From the NCBI RefSeq assembly GCF_003233725.1, contig NZ_QKQV01000004.1, positions 124,001 to 188,000 on the forward strand: a stretch of DNA of 64,000 bases, written 5' to 3'. Of this stretch, positions 54,809 through 64,000 are shown piece by piece (within the stretch, counting starts at the first letter, position 1; each line of letters opens with the position of its first letter). The translations under genes were made by a program, and so were the position numbers. The notes under the pieces were generated by a model. It saw only the letters and a program-made list of their open reading frames with translations. It did no database searches and was not told where the DNA came from. The DNA comes from Mesonia sp. K7. GTDB lineage: Bacteria > Bacteroidota > Bacteroidia > Flavobacteriales > Flavobacteriaceae.

Positions 54809-55390
54809 TTATCTAAAGAAATTTAAAAATAAAAAGAGGTAAATCCACAGTATATCTACAAAATGCCAAAAGGTCGCACCCAGTTCAAAACCAAGCATTT
54901 GACCTTCTTTATACTTTTGTTTAGAATTATTATAAATTAAAACCATTAGCACGATTAAACCTGCAAAAATATGAGCCATATGGGCAACTACCACCAAATA
55001 GATAAACGAAGTAGTAATCGTACTTGCGCTGCCTGTGAAAAAATAGCCGTTTTCTAAAATTTGATTAAATCCTTGGAATTGCAGAATTACAAATATAATT
55101 CCTAAAACTAAGGTAACTATCAACCAAATGTTAGCTTGTTTCACTTTGTTTTGTTTGATAAGTTTTTTGGTGTAAATAAGCAATAAGCTACTCAATGCAA
55201 TCACAACCGTACTGTAAAGAAAAGCATCAGGCAATTCAAAATCCTTCAACCAATCTGGTCTATTTTTACTGACCACATATGCACTTGTCAACCCGGCAAA
55301 CATCATTCCCATACTAATGATGGCAAACCAGAGCATCATTTTTTTAGATCTTTCGATCTTTTCTTTATTGGTTCCTTCTGTTAAATCCAT
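54809..55390 (-). CDS. Cytochrome c oxidase subunit III, short form
   Basis: A protein of 193 residues with five membrane helices. MMLWFAIISMGMMFAGLTSAYV opens the membrane part, and HMAHIFAGLIVLMVLIY plus ATFWHFVDILWIYLFLFLNF close it, all subunit III features. It is a compact paralogue of the long form encoded next. Its ATG overlaps the cyoE stop by 10 bases, so production of heme O synthase and this subunit is coupled. Confidence 0.9.
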   Translation of the reverse strand: MDLTEGTNKEKIERSKKMMLWFAIISMGMMFAGLTSAYVVSKNRPDWLKDFELPDAFLYSTVVIALSSLLLIYTKKLIKQNKVKQANIWLIVTLVLGIIFVILQFQGFNQILENGYFFTGSASTITTSFIYLVVVAHMAHIFAGLIVLMVLIYNNSKQKYKEGQMLGFELGATFWHFVDILWIYLFLFLNFFR

Positions 55391-56283
55391 ATTCTTATAA
55401 ATTTATCGGCAACGTATATAATTTGCAACAAAGTGATGTACGAAACACTAGCAAACATAAGCTGCTTTGCCGACTTTTCGTCTCTTTTTTTATATAATTG
55501 AAAAGCGTAGTAAATAAGTCCAGCTCCTATAACTAGAATGAGAAAACCGCCCACATAAGAAAGTAAGAGTCTTCCTGTAAATCCAAAAACGGGAACAATA
55601 GAAATCGCTACTGTCCAAAAACTGTATAAAACCGTTTGTGTTGCTGTGCCTTTATCTCTTTTTCCTGTAGGCAGCATAAAGAACCCTCCTTTTTTATAAT
55701 CGTCATACAACCACCAACCCAACGCCCAAAAATGAGGAAATTGCCAAAAAAACTGAATCATAAATAACGTTCCCGGTTCAATACTAAAGTCATCTGTTGC
55801 CGCAACCCAACCCAACATAAACGGAATGGCTCCCGGAATCGCCCCTACAAAAACCGAAAGTGGTGTTTTTGTTTTTAATGGTGTATAAACACTTGCGTAT
55901 AAAAAAATGGAAATCGCCCCAAACATCGCCGTTGTAGGATTGATGATGTAGAGAATAATTATTCCTAGAATTGTACAAAGTACAGCAATAGTCATCGCTT
56001 GGTTGACAGACATTCTTCCGGAAGGAATTGGTCTATCTTTGGTTCTATCCATCAAGGCATCTAAATCTCTTTCAATAACTTGATTATAGGCGTTAGAAGC
56101 GCCAACCATAAAATAACCACCTATAGCCAAAAGTAAAATCTTAAAAAAATCCACCTCTACAGCACCTAAAAAATAACCGGCAATTGACGAGAAAACAACG
56201 CTTACCGCCAATCGCATTTTGGTAATTTCCTTTAAATCTGATATAAAACTAGACTTATTATTTGAAACAATTGTGCTACTCAA
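55381..56283 (-). CDS. cyoE: Protoheme IX farnesyltransferase (heme O synthase)
   Basis: An integral membrane enzyme of 300 residues that farnesylates heme B to heme O for the terminal oxidase (ctaB in other naming). It is a UbiA-type prenyltransferase with nine or so helices. The diphosphate-binding motif NAYNQVIERDLDALMDRTKDRP (quoted in part: ERDLDALMDRTKDRP) begins near residue 84, and the second acidic motif is YDDYKKGG. The start is a TTG at 56283, 20 bases after an exact -7 box; no better ATG exists before the conserved KEITKMRLAVSVVFSS opening. Confidence 0.94.
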   Translation of the reverse strand: MSSTIVSNNKSSFISDLKEITKMRLAVSVVFSSIAGYFLGAVEVDFFKILLLAIGGYFMVGASNAYNQVIERDLDALMDRTKDRPIPSGRMSVNQAMTIAVLCTILGIIILYIINPTTAMFGAISIFLYASVYTPLKTKTPLSVFVGAIPGAIPFMLGWVAATDDFSIEPGTLFMIQFFWQFPHFWALGWWLYDDYKKGGFFMLPTGKRDKGTATQTVLYSFWTVAISIVPVFGFTGRLLLSYVGGFLILVIGAGLIYYAFQLYKKRDEKSAKQLMFASVSYITLLQIIYVADKFIRIWI

Positions 56284-56302
56284 AAACTCTGATTTTGGAT
56301 TG

Positions 56303-56310
56303 CAAAGATA
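56303..56310 (-). promoter_or_regulatory. -7 box of the cyoE-cox operon
   Basis: The minus strand reads TATCTTTG followed by CA, an exact TAnnTTTG match close to the cyoE start. Confidence 0.6.
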
Positions 56311-56346
56311 ATTGTAATTAAACTTTTACCCATAAGTTTTTGAAAT

Positions 56347-56373
56347 AAAAAAGCTTTCGAGTAGAAGGCTAAA
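56347..56373 (-). terminator. Terminator after the distal tonB gene
   Basis: On the minus strand AGCCTTC pairs with GAAAGCT (one G-T pair) around a short loop and is followed by TTTTTT. It separates the tonB genes from cyoE. Confidence 0.65.
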
Positions 56374-56383
56374 TTTTAAGCAT

Positions 56384-57103
56384 TTATCTCACTTCAAAAA
56401 TAATAGGCAAGGAATATAGAACATTTACGGGTTTGCCGTTTTGTTTACCAGGTTTCATCTTAGGAAGTTTGTATAAAACACGTTTGGCTTCTTCATCTAA
56501 TGCTTGATGTGGCGAGCTCACTTTAATATCTACCACCTCTCCTGAAGAATCAACCTTAAAGGTAGTGTAAATTCTATTTTCGCCTTTTAAGTTTAAGTCT
56601 GAAGCGATATCGGTATCAAACTTTGAGTAAACAAACTTTGAAATGCTTTCGCTAAAACATATTTTTCTTTCTACCTGATTACTGATGTTTTCACAACCCG
56701 GAAAAACGGGAGCTTCTTCTAATTGAAAAATAGGAACATCTATCGGAGTCTCAATAGTAGGAGTAAAAACTTGGGGCGTTACAATGGTATCAACCACTTC
56801 ACCTGCTGGCGGGTTAAAAATTTCAGTAAATTCATCCTCAGGATCGGTTGGTTCTATTGGTAAAGCTTTGGAAATTTTCTTTTTAGGGATTTTTGTATCT
56901 ACAATTTTCGGAGCTTTTTGTTTCGGTGGCGTAAAAACAAAAGGAGGTTCCTCTGAAATGTCATGAGCACTTGCGGTACCAATTGCAATCGTTTCTGCTT
57001 CACTTTTAGTTTCAATCACAACAATTGAAAATAATAAAGCAACTATCAAACCTATTTGAAAATAGATTACACTGGTTTGTTTTGTAGGTTTTTGTGGTTT
57101 CAT
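56384..57103 (-). CDS. Energy transducer TonB, distal copy
   Basis: A protein of 239 residues: an N-terminal membrane helix (about 13-32), a Pro/Lys-rich periplasmic spacer (about 45-130) and a C-terminal TonB domain (about 135-239). This domain carries VFPGCENISNQVERKICF, a Bacteroidota-type cysteine pair, then GEVVDIKVSSPH and MKPGKQNGKPVNVLYSLPI. TonB passes energy from ExbBD to outer-membrane receptors. It is the same length as its upstream neighbour (57215-57934), and the two are tandem paralogues with diverged spacers. ExbBD genes are not in the window. Confidence 0.9.
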   Translation of the reverse strand: MKPQKPTKQTSVIYFQIGLIVALLFSIVVIETKSEAETIAIGTASAHDISEEPPFVFTPPKQKAPKIVDTKIPKKKISKALPIEPTDPEDEFTEIFNPPAGEVVDTIVTPQVFTPTIETPIDVPIFQLEEAPVFPGCENISNQVERKICFSESISKFVYSKFDTDIASDLNLKGENRIYTTFKVDSSGEVVDIKVSSPHQALDEEAKRVLYKLPKMKPGKQNGKPVNVLYSLPIIFEVR

Positions 57104-57167
57104 AAGCTTTAAATTTTAGTTTATAAAAACTTAAAAACAATATTTATACCACAATAGCCTGAAACAT

Positions 57168-57195
57168 AAAAAAAGCCCTCAAAAAGAGGGCTTTA
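57168..57195 (-). terminator. Terminator between the two tonB genes
   Basis: On the minus strand AAAGCCCTC pairs with GAGGGCTTT around TTTTT and is followed by more T. The two tonB genes are thus likely separate transcription units. Confidence 0.85.
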
Positions 57196-57214
57196 CACTT
57201 AATGTTATCGTTAC

Positions 57215-57934
57215 TTATTGTACCTGGAAAACAATCGGTAAAGAGTATAACACCCCAACTGGCTTACCTCTTTGTTTACCTGGAGTCATGCTTGGCAACA
57301 TTTTCACCACACGCTCTGCTTCTTTCTGAAGTCTTGGGTGCGGAGCTCTTGCCTGAACACCTACAATATTACCTTTGTTATCAATCTTAAACTTTACATA
57401 AACCCTATTTGTTCCTGTTAATCCTAACTCTGAGCCTAGATCTGTATTAAACTTAGAGTTCACAAAACTACTAATCTTGTCACTCATACATTTTTTACGC
57501 TCATTGTTCGTTTTAAACTTTTCACAACCAGGAAAAATAGGCACATCTTCGATAGCAGTAAAAGGTACATCTTGAATCTCTTCTTCTACCTCTACAATTT
57601 CTTCTACTTCTACCACTTCAGGAACTTCGTTAGTCACCTCTGTAGATTCTATAATTGTTTCCTCTATTTCTACATCATCTTCCACCACTTCGATTACTTC
57701 CGGAGCTGGTGGTGGTGGTGGAGGTGGAGGCGGTGGAGGCGTATTCAATTGAACTTGTACTTGCTCTTCTTCGTCAAGCTGATCATAATCTACCACGCCA
57801 ATATCTTCTCCTTCAACATCGGTTTTCCATTCAATGGCTCTCCAGGTGATGAAAAGCATCAAAATCATACCAATCTGAAAGAACAAAACACTTGACCTTC
57901 TGAGATCTTTTTTAGGATTTTTCTTTACTTCCAT
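57215..57934 (-). CDS. Energy transducer TonB, proximal copy
   Basis: A protein of 239 residues with an N-terminal membrane helix (about 13-33, SVLFFQIGMILMLFITW), a run of about 11 prolines at 65-75, an acidic Glu/Val-rich spacer to about 130 and a C-terminal TonB domain with IFPGCEKFKTNNERKKCM and MTPGKQRGKPVGVLYSLPI. The spacer spans the periplasm. The acidic, Val-Glu repeated spacer differs from the Lys/Pro spacer of the other copy. Its terminator lies between the two genes. Confidence 0.92.
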   Translation of the reverse strand: MEVKKNPKKDLRRSSVLFFQIGMILMLFITWRAIEWKTDVEGEDIGVVDYDQLDEEEQVQVQLNTPPPPPPPPPPPAPEVIEVVEDDVEIEETIIESTEVTNEVPEVVEVEEIVEVEEEIQDVPFTAIEDVPIFPGCEKFKTNNERKKCMSDKISSFVNSKFNTDLGSELGLTGTNRVYVKFKIDNKGNIVGVQARAPHPRLQKEAERVVKMLPSMTPGKQRGKPVGVLYSLPIVFQVQ

Positions 57935-57983
57935 AATAAAAGTTTAGGATTGCTAATGTAAATATTTTTTATAAAAAACTAAA

Positions 57984-58403
57984 CTAATTACTTAAAATTA
58001 GTTCTCGAATCTTTATTCTTAACATAAACATAACCACAAATGCAAGTAGTGCACCAATGGTATTTGCTAATGCATCATAAACATCGAGTGTGCGATAATT
58101 GGTTAGTCCGTATTGTAAAAACTCAAGAACTATACCAAAAAAAATTGATGCCGCACTTATGAATAAAAAATATTTAAATATATTTTTCCTGTTATTCGAA
58201 TTGATTAAAAAAGTAATTAGCCACAACAAATTCAAACCAAAATAAGCAATCAAATGCAGTAACTTGTCTGCATAATTAAATTCTAGCTTTAGAACTATTT
58301 GGTTTGGGTTAACTAAAGACAGTACAACTATCGCTAGTGAATAGGTTATCGCTAAAACTAATATGGTTTTAGGCGCCAATAAGTTCTTTATAAGCTGCCG
58401 CAT
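57984..58403 (-). CDS. VanZ-like family membrane protein
   Basis: A protein of 139 residues with four membrane helices (about 14-32, 45-62, 75-95, 108-129). The [18 protein letters not shown] segment (about 44-61) and the [26 protein letters not shown] segment (quoted in part: [15 protein letters not shown]) are VanZ-like hallmarks. Function outside glycopeptide-resistance clusters is unknown. The predicted ATG lies 35 bases inside gcvH; a TTG at 58379 would shorten the overlap, so the start is uncertain. It is conserved behind gcvH in flavobacteria. Confidence 0.83.
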   Translation of the reverse strand: MRQLIKNLLAPKTILVLAITYSLAIVVLSLVNPNQIVLKLEFNYADKLLHLIAYFGLNLLWLITFLINSNNRKNIFKYFLFISAASIFFGIVLEFLQYGLTNYRTLDVYDALANTIGALLAFVVMFMLRIKIRELILSN

Positions 58404-58749
58404 CTAAAAGATCATTTATTTGGTCTTGATCAGAAATTTTCATTTTAATCATCCAACCATCTCCAAAAGGATCAGTATTGACCAATTCTGGCTCTCCTTC
58501 TAAAGTCTCGTTGAACTCAATGATTTCTCCCGATAAAGGCAAAAACAAATCTGAGACGGTTTTTACCGCTTCTACTGTTCCGAAAACTTCTTCTCTCTCC
58601 AATGTTTCGTCAACGGTTTCTACTTCTACATAAACGATATCTCCCAATTCGCTCTGAGCGAAATCTGTAATCCCAATGGTTGCGATATCACCCTCAATTT
58701 TTACCCACTCGTGGTCTTTGGTGTATTTTAAATTTTCTGGCGTATTCAT
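58369..58749 (-). CDS. gcvH: Glycine cleavage system H protein
   Basis: A protein of 126 residues that carries the aminomethyl group between the P, T and L proteins on a lipoylated lysine. The lipoyl site is Lys63 in [11 protein letters not shown], with the ESVKAASDIY-like context of the family. It begins [14 protein letters not shown], as expected. The rest of the glycine cleavage system is not in the window. It lies 19 bases after the sprA stop and overlaps the vanZ-like gene. Confidence 0.96.
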   Translation of the reverse strand: MNTPENLKYTKDHEWVKIEGDIATIGITDFAQSELGDIVYVEVETVDETLEREEVFGTVEAVKTVSDLFLPLSGEIIEFNETLEGEPELVNTDPFGDGWMIKMKISDQDQINDLLDAAAYKELIGA

Positions 58750-58768
58750 TTTAATTTTAGTTTATATA

Positions 58769-61700
58769 TTAATTTCCGAATGTGTATCTTAAAGTAATAC
58801 CCGATCTAATGGTTGTCTGAGGAAAAGCCGTTGATATTGCATACTCAGAAAAACTATGATCGTAATAAAAAATTGCTGTTAGGTTTTTAGAAAGTGCATA
58901 ATCTGCCTTGAAATTAATCGTCCAGATATCTTGCCCTGCTGTAACCTGACTGTTATTTAAGTCTAAATAACGAATAATGGTTTCGTTATGTCTGTAACCC
59001 AAATCTACTTTAAAGTTAAGGTCACTTCTTATGACTCTTTGTTGTCCTCCAATACGAGTTCCTATTCTTAAATCGCTTAAACGATAACCCAAACCAACAA
59101 TATATTCGTTACCCTGAATTTCAGTCAGCAAATTATTGTCAAAACTAAGCGATAATTGTCTATCTTTTCTAATTTCGGTTAATATTTTTATGGAATTTTT
59201 CAACTCAAAATCAACTTTTACTAAAGGTGAAAATTGTTCTATCAAGTTGATGTTCGAAATTAAAGTAGCATTTTTATAGTTTCCTGATTGGTCTACATTA
59301 AAACTTCCGTAAGGATTATTTCTGTCGTAATCTAGATTACTTTGGAATTGGTTCACCGTGTATATTGCCGTATAACCGTGTTGCAAACTAAATCTCCTAA
59401 ATTTATCTTTAAACCAACCCAAACGCATGAGGCCCGTATACTTTAAATTCCAGTTTGGAAGTGGCGTGTCCCTAAAAGAACCTAACTGAACATCTTCTGC
59501 ATCTTGCCCCGTGTAAGCCGATAAAAATGCGGGTAATAAAACTGCTTGGCTATTTTTTCCAAAACCAATTGGGTAGCCTGTTTCTTGATCAATATTATTA
59601 GGGTTAGACAAATCGATGCCTGCTTGCCTTGCCAAACGATTGGCAATTGTAAGCCTGTTTTCCCTAAAAGTTTCAAAGGTTGCTGAACTCTCTACCGAAT
59701 TACTCGCAAACGCAGAACTAATCATAATCGTAGTAATATTGAAATTACCAAAAGTATTTGGCGTAAGCGATCGGTACTGTAAATCGTCTTGATTCACTCG
59801 ATAGTTTTCTGTATAATTTTCAGAATAATCTCTGTTGGCATTCAAATCTATGGTTAAATCTGATAATAAATCTACACTAGCTTGGAAGCCTAAAGTTCTG
59901 GTTTCGTTTTCTACATATTGCTCGTTAAACTGTTGATAGGATGTCAACCAACCATTACGAGCAGATATTTGCCTGATATCTTCTTGGCTACCAAAAGTGA
60001 AGCCTGCTGTTGGTTTTAATGTTCCTATAAAACCTACGTCGTTGGTATAACCTGGCAAGTAAGTACCATTGGTTTCGTTATAATTTACCGAAAGTCTTTT
60101 TACGGCAGTAATAAAACCAATAGCGGTATTTAAAGCTTTATCTCCTCCAGAAAGTCCATCTCCATTATCTTCCTCAACTTGACCTTCTGTTGCTCCCAAA
60201 CTATTTGCATCTCTAGAAAAGCCCAATCGATTACCTGATTGCTCATTATCGGCTCTTCGCCTACTTTGATTAGTATTTCGTGCTGGTCGTTTTTTCTCTA
60301 AACCTAAATACTTATAGAGCGTATTCATCTCTAAGGTACCGTTAATCTGATGTGTATTTGAGTTTTGTATACTATTTCCTAAATCCGGAATATCTTCCAA
60401 ACTTCTATTGATTTCCGAACCTTTTTGCCATTGGAAAGTTCCTGTATAGGAATAATTGGCGCGTAAAAATTCTAAAATAGGTATTTTGTTAAACGGAATA
60501 TCATAATTCACCTGCAAGTTCTGGTAGTGAATGTTGGGTTGGCCAACTTCAAAAAAGCCATCCCAAACACCAACAGAATTATCCTGGACATTTTCGTCGT
60601 CGATATAATTCCTTACAATTCTATTGTTGGTACTGTTGAAGTTAAACTGAAGCGATTCCGTAATTTTATGATTGATGGTATATTGCCAATCGAAAGTATA
60701 ATTTCGCTGATATAAAACCGGCAAACCAATCGAACCTGGTGGTAAATTGATTTCACGGTATTGCTGTTCGTTGTACTGACGAATAATATTAGAACTCGCT
60801 GATAGGTTGGTTGGTAATAAATTGAAATTAAAATCTTTGATCGGTTTGTAATAGGCACTACTATCTAAGGCTGCAATATTTTTAAAAGGTTCTATTTTTG
60901 TGTTAGGGAAAGCATAATCATAAGTAGCTCCTACATTTACGTTTTGGTCTAACGCATCCTGAATCACAAAATCCCGATGGTCGGTTTGGTTATAGGTTCC
61001 CGAAAAAGTAAAATTTTCTACATCGTAAGGCATTGGCTTTCGCTCTGTATTGGTTCTTTCTTTTCGTAAACCAATCACACTTACACTTTGTATTTTGGTA
61101 TAGTCTTCTGCTCGCTCTCGCAACTCGTCTCTACGCGTTTCATCTTCGGTATTATCGAGCAAGGTTTCTAGTTCTAAATCTAGATATTCTGGATCGTATT
61201 GTGGTGTAATCAATTCTTCTGCTCGGCTGTAACTCACCGGTATTTTTATCCCCCATTTTTTTGGGAGCAGTTGCCCAGCATTTACACTGGTCACTACGTC
61301 ATACTGCTTGACATCTTCTCTACTTCTTTGGTTTGGACCTTGTTCTATCGAACCAAAACCAACTGTACTTCTTTTACCCGTTGCCGAAATCGTTGCAAAG
61401 TCTGCTAAATTGGTATCCATATTTAAAACTGCTGCCCAACCGCCTTCGTCTTTTAAATCAGACATTCTTAATTCATTAAACCAAACTTGACCAGAAGCAC
61501 TTGTTGTTCCTGTATTTTTAAGACCGAGCATCAAAATCCTCACATTCCCAAAACTCGGGTTACCCTTGATACCAATTCGCATTTCGCCAGGATTGTTTCC
61601 TGTTGCTGGGGTTAAATCTTCGGTAAAAAAATTAAGATCACCAGAATTATAGTTTGAATTACCGATAACAATAGATTTTACCTGCTGTAATAAATCCAAC

Positions 61701-64000
61701 GGAAGTTTTAAATCGTTCTCTACCGGCCAAACTGACCTCGGGTCTGAAGAAGTATTGTCACTTACCGTTAACGGAATTTCTATTTGGTAGAAGTTTTCAG
61801 AGAAATCGAGACCCATTCTAATAAAAGCGGTCATCTCACCGTCTAAAAGTGTTGGTTCTGGAACAGGCAAACTTTCTGCGTGTAAAAACATCTCTAAGTT
61901 TTTATACTGTCTCATATCTACCTGAAAGTTCTTGTAAACCGCACGGGAATCTTGAGGAGCAAGATTTTTTACCGTCAATGCTAAAGATTGTTCATCTTCA
62001 CGGATATTCTGATTGTTATTAATCATTTCCTCACGAACAACCCCTGGTGGCGTCACATAATCAGAGGTTTGTTCTTCGCTTACTGCTGTCATTTCAAAAA
62101 CAGTACCCGAAGTTGTATTTGGGTCTGAGCCATCTGGCACTAAAGCTTGGTTATATCTACGATAATCGCCTCTCACTAAATCTAAAGTTCCTAAGCGGAT
62201 CACTACATCATCACTAAAATCAGACAAAAACATACGCATAAAACGCACCGAACGTAAATCGGCGATACCATTTACAGCATAATCTGGCCCTGTTCTTAGT
62301 GGCACTTTAAATTGAACCCAACGTACAGGCATTTGTTGCCCATTTTGTAAGGTTACATTTTGTGTTTTTACATCAGTAATATAATCGTTATCAATTCCTG
62401 GTCTTGTACTGGTGTTATTATCTACACTCATATTAGAGAAAAGGGGTACTTCGTACTCAAAGTAACTGTCAATCGTATTCATGGTATTGTCACGATTCAC
62501 ATCTTCTACTGTTGGTAAAGTACTACTTCCTCTATTGGTCTGAGAAACTTCAGAAGGAGAGTTTCCATCTGTTCCGTTATAATTGGCATAACGCGAGATG
62601 ATATCTCCTTCTGTGTTTAAATAATATTCATAATTATCATTAGAGGGATCTGCTAAACCTGCAAATGCAGGAAATTTTGCCGCTTCTTCTGCATCGCTTA
62701 AACCATCGTAACCAATATCTTGATTGGTTCTTTCTTGCCCTTCGGTGTCAAAAGCGTAAACCAAAGATTGTGTCGATGGCACTTTACCAAAATTGGTTTC
62801 TAAGGTGTTTTGCGTTGAACCATCTGCAGGAAGACCATTCTCGTATTGTTTTCTTCCGTCTTTTAAAACGTCTTCAGAAATATTACCCAAATTAAATGTA
62901 ATTTTACCTTCAGTTATATCTGAATTTTCAGCGTATATAAACGGATCCATCACCCAAAACTCAATAAATTCTACGTTGTATTGCTCAAAATTGGTATTGG
63001 TAATTTCACGCATAATCCCACCAAAATTCTGTTCAGGATCTGGCAAAGAGTTCGTTCCTGCTGCAGCAGGGCTATAATTGTAAGGTCCTCTTTCGTTAGG
63101 GTCGTAAGCCAGATCTAACGTAAAAATAACTTGTGGTTGTCCTTGAACAATATCGGTGTTTGGAAAAATTTCTTCAATAAAAACCCTTCTGGTTGCATAG
63201 GTAGACAAGTTATCGTCATTGATGCCTGATGGTCTTTGGTTGGTATAAAAAATAGGGTCGATAGTGTACCAACCTAATTTTGCTCTTCTATCACCAACTC
63301 CTAAATCATTATTGGCCCTTTCGCCACCAAAACCAATGGGCACACTCGATAAAAACCAACTTTGAGCCGAAAGCATCGATATGTTGGTTTGTGATGCTTC
63401 AAAATCATCCACGTAAGTGGTGGCCTCACCATTAAAATTATCACCACTTGGAGTTCCTGGTTGTAGGTATGCAAATTCACCTCTTAATGAGAAATTAGAC
63501 TCGACGTCAGTATCGATGTTCGGTAACTTATTAACCAATCTTGTAAAAAAAGGAACTTCAGTAGAAAAGTTAAAGTTTAAGCCATACATCGAGTTGTTGA
63601 TTGGCTCATAACCGTAATTGGCCTTTTGTGTAAGTGGCCTTTCATTAAGATTTAAATAAGTACCTCCCACAATAAAGTTTTCACTGAACTGATGTTGTAT
63701 ATCTACTCCAGTAAAACGTTTGGTTTGTTGCCCAAACAGTGCATTATTTTCGGTAGAAACCTGAATTGGTGTATCGGAAGCCAATAATGCCTCGTCGAGA
63801 ATTCTTACCATTCCCATATTATAATCGACCGTATAGTCAACGCCTTCTTGCAAAACTCTTCCACCTGCTGTTACTGTCACCGAACCTTGTGGTACATTAA
63901 AAGCTCCGATAGGTATACCATCTTGCCCACTAGACTTATAACTTCCTTTTAATTGAAATTTGTTCTTTTCGGCATTTTCTTGTTCCGCTTGGATTTTTGT
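58769..64000 (-). CDS. sprA: T9SS translocon/gliding protein SprA, C-terminal part
   Basis: An open frame of 1743 residues running off the right edge; the frame has no stop up to 64000, so the GTG at 63880 is internal, not a start. SprA (Sov in Porphyromonas) is the giant 36-strand outer-membrane translocon of type IX secretion, about 2,300-2,400 residues, so roughly the first 600-700 are missing. Visible features include repeated beta-barrel strands, VTAGGRVLQEGVDYTVDYNMG near the edge and a final SGITLRYTFGN. It belongs functionally with gldKLMN, porG and the PorP/SprF gene of this window, and gcvH follows closely. Confidence 0.96.
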   Translation of the reverse strand, partial: TKIQAEQENAEKNKFQLKGSYKSSGQDGIPIGAFNVPQGSVTVTAGGRVLQEGVDYTVDYNMGMVRILDEALLASDTPIQVSTENNALFGQQTKRFTGVDIQHQFSENFIVGGTYLNLNERPLTQKANYGYEPINNSMYGLNFNFSTEVPFFTRLVNKLPNIDTDVESNFSLRGEFAYLQPGTPSGDNFNGEATTYVDDFEASQTNISMLSAQSWFLSSVPIGFGGERANNDLGVGDRRAKLGWYTIDPIFYTNQRPSGINDDNLSTYATRRVFIEEIFPNTDIVQGQPQVIFTLDLAYDPNERGPYNYSPAAAGTNSLPDPEQNFGGIMREITNTNFEQYNVEFIEFWVMDPFIYAENSDITEGKITFNLGNISEDVLKDGRKQYENGLPADGSTQNTLETNFGKVPSTQSLVYAFDTEGQERTNQDIGYDGLSDAEEAAKFPAFAGLADPSNDNYEYYLNTEGDIISRYANYNGTDGNSPSEVSQTNRGSSTLPTVEDVNRDNTMNTIDSYFEYEVPLFSNMSVDNNTSTRPGIDNDYITDVKTQNVTLQNGQQMPVRWVQFKVPLRTGPDYAVNGIADLRSVRFMRMFLSDFSDDVVIRLGTLDLVRGDYRRYNQALVPDGSDPNTTSGTVFEMTAVSEEQTSDYVTPPGVVREEMINNNQNIREDEQSLALTVKNLAPQDSRAVYKNFQVDMRQYKNLEMFLHAESLPVPEPTLLDGEMTAFIRMGLDFSENFYQIEIPLTVSDNTSSDPRSVWPVENDLKLPLDLLQQVKSIVIGNSNYNSGDLNFFTEDLTPATGNNPGEMRIGIKGNPSFGNVRILMLGLKNTGTTSASGQVWFNELRMSDLKDEGGWAAVLNMDTNLADFATISATGKRSTVGFGSIEQGPNQRSREDVKQYDVVTSVNAGQLLPKKWGIKIPVSYSRAEELITPQYDPEYLDLELETLLDNTEDETRRDELRERAEDYTKIQSVSVIGLRKERTNTERKPMPYDVENFTFSGTYNQTDHRDFVIQDALDQNVNVGATYDYAFPNTKIEPFKNIAALDSSAYYKPIKDFNFNLLPTNLSASSNIIRQYNEQQYREINLPPGSIGLPVLYQRNYTFDWQYTINHKITESLQFNFNSTNNRIVRNYIDDENVQDNSVGVWDGFFEVGQPNIHYQNLQVNYDIPFNKIPILEFLRANYSYTGTFQWQKGSEINRSLEDIPDLGNSIQNSNTHQINGTLEMNTLYKYLGLEKKRPARNTNQSRRRADNEQSGNRLGFSRDANSLGATEGQVEEDNGDGLSGGDKALNTAIGFITAVKRLSVNYNETNGTYLPGYTNDVGFIGTLKPTAGFTFGSQEDIRQISARNGWLTSYQQFNEQYVENETRTLGFQASVDLLSDLTIDLNANRDYSENYTENYRVNQDDLQYRSLTPNTFGNFNITTIMISSAFASNSVESSATFETFRENRLTIANRLARQAGIDLSNPNNIDQETGYPIGFGKNSQAVLLPAFLSAYTGQDAEDVQLGSFRDTPLPNWNLKYTGLMRLGWFKDKFRRFSLQHGYTAIYTVNQFQSNLDYDRNNPYGSFNVDQSGNYKNATLISNINLIEQFSPLVKVDFELKNSIKILTEIRKDRQLSLSFDNNLLTEIQGNEYIVGLGYRLSDLRIGTRIGGQQRVIRSDLNFKVDLGYRHNETIIRYLDLNNSQVTAGQDIWTINFKADYALSKNLTAIFYYDHSFSEYAISTAFPQTTIRSGITLRYTFGN

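Noticed and set aside
57711-57745. GGT-rich run in the proximal tonB gene as a microsatellite
   Set aside because: It encodes the polyproline spacer expected in TonB, with mixed third bases.

Overview
The window looks like chromosomal core sequence from a gliding or surface-motile member of the Flavobacteriaceae (Bacteroidota). The evidence is the AT-rich composition, Bacteroidota-type promoters (a TAnnTTTG -7 box, sometimes with an upstream TTTG/TTG), few Shine-Dalgarno sites, many TAATG and ATGA start/stop overlaps, and above all type IX secretion (T9SS)/gliding genes: gldK-gldL-gldM-gldN, a porG homologue, a PorP/SprF-family gene and most of sprA. I see no prophage, insertion sequence, CRISPR array, tRNA or rRNA, and no gene-free stretch longer than about 300 bases.

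Layout. 1-2.0 kb: a cut-off CPXCG zinc-ribbon gene and an ABC-F ATPase. 2.0-3.5 kb: a DUF983 membrane protein and a FAD oxidoreductase, tail to tail. 3.5-8.1 kb: the gldKLMN operon (minus strand), the T9SS/gliding motor and ring. 8.2-11.9 kb: topA with a degenerate arginase-fold gene. 12.0-13.2 kb: a TlpA-like lipoprotein. 13.4-17.8 kb: an operon-like run miaB, a sigma-54 enhancer-binding protein, lptE, a TPR gene and secG. 17.9-19.9 kb: groES-groEL. 20.0-25.1 kb: a MuiA/DUF4139 protein, then tig, clpP and clpX. 25.1-30.0 kb: small membrane protein, SGNH-hydrolase lipoprotein with a FadL porin, alpha/beta hydrolase with pdxJ. 30.1-38.1 kb (plus strand): CBS protein, nadK, then porG-uppS-bamA-ompH-ompH and murI. 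38.1-42.5 kb: PorP/SprF, NFU-type Fe-S protein, PiT-type phosphate transporter with a 5x15 bp tandem repeat just upstream of its start. 42.8-51.2 kb: an orphan exported protein, tsaB and a tripartite ABC efflux operon with two permeases and two adaptors. 51.3-56.3 kb: cytochrome oxidase accessory genes (cyoE, two subunit III genes, subunit IV, SCO-like genes, DUF420). 56.4-57.9 kb: two tandem tonB genes. 58.0-64.0 kb: vanZ-like, gcvH and sprA, which runs off the right edge.

Functionally the window is mostly envelope biogenesis and protein export: SecG and GroE/ClpXP/trigger factor for export and folding, LptE, BamA and Skp/OmpH for the outer membrane, GldKLMN, PorG, PorP/SprF and SprA for T9SS, and TonB for outer-membrane energisation.

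I did not find a clear-cut undescribed system. The best leads are the metal-ligand-poor arginase-fold protein, the TonB-receptor-plug-like motif inside the MuiA protein, the sensorless sigma-54 activator upstream of a sigma-54-like groES promoter, the tandem repeat in the phosphate-transporter leader, the palindrome and doubled adaptors of the efflux operon, and the cysteine-free SCO-like and tiny CxxC proteins in the oxidase cluster.
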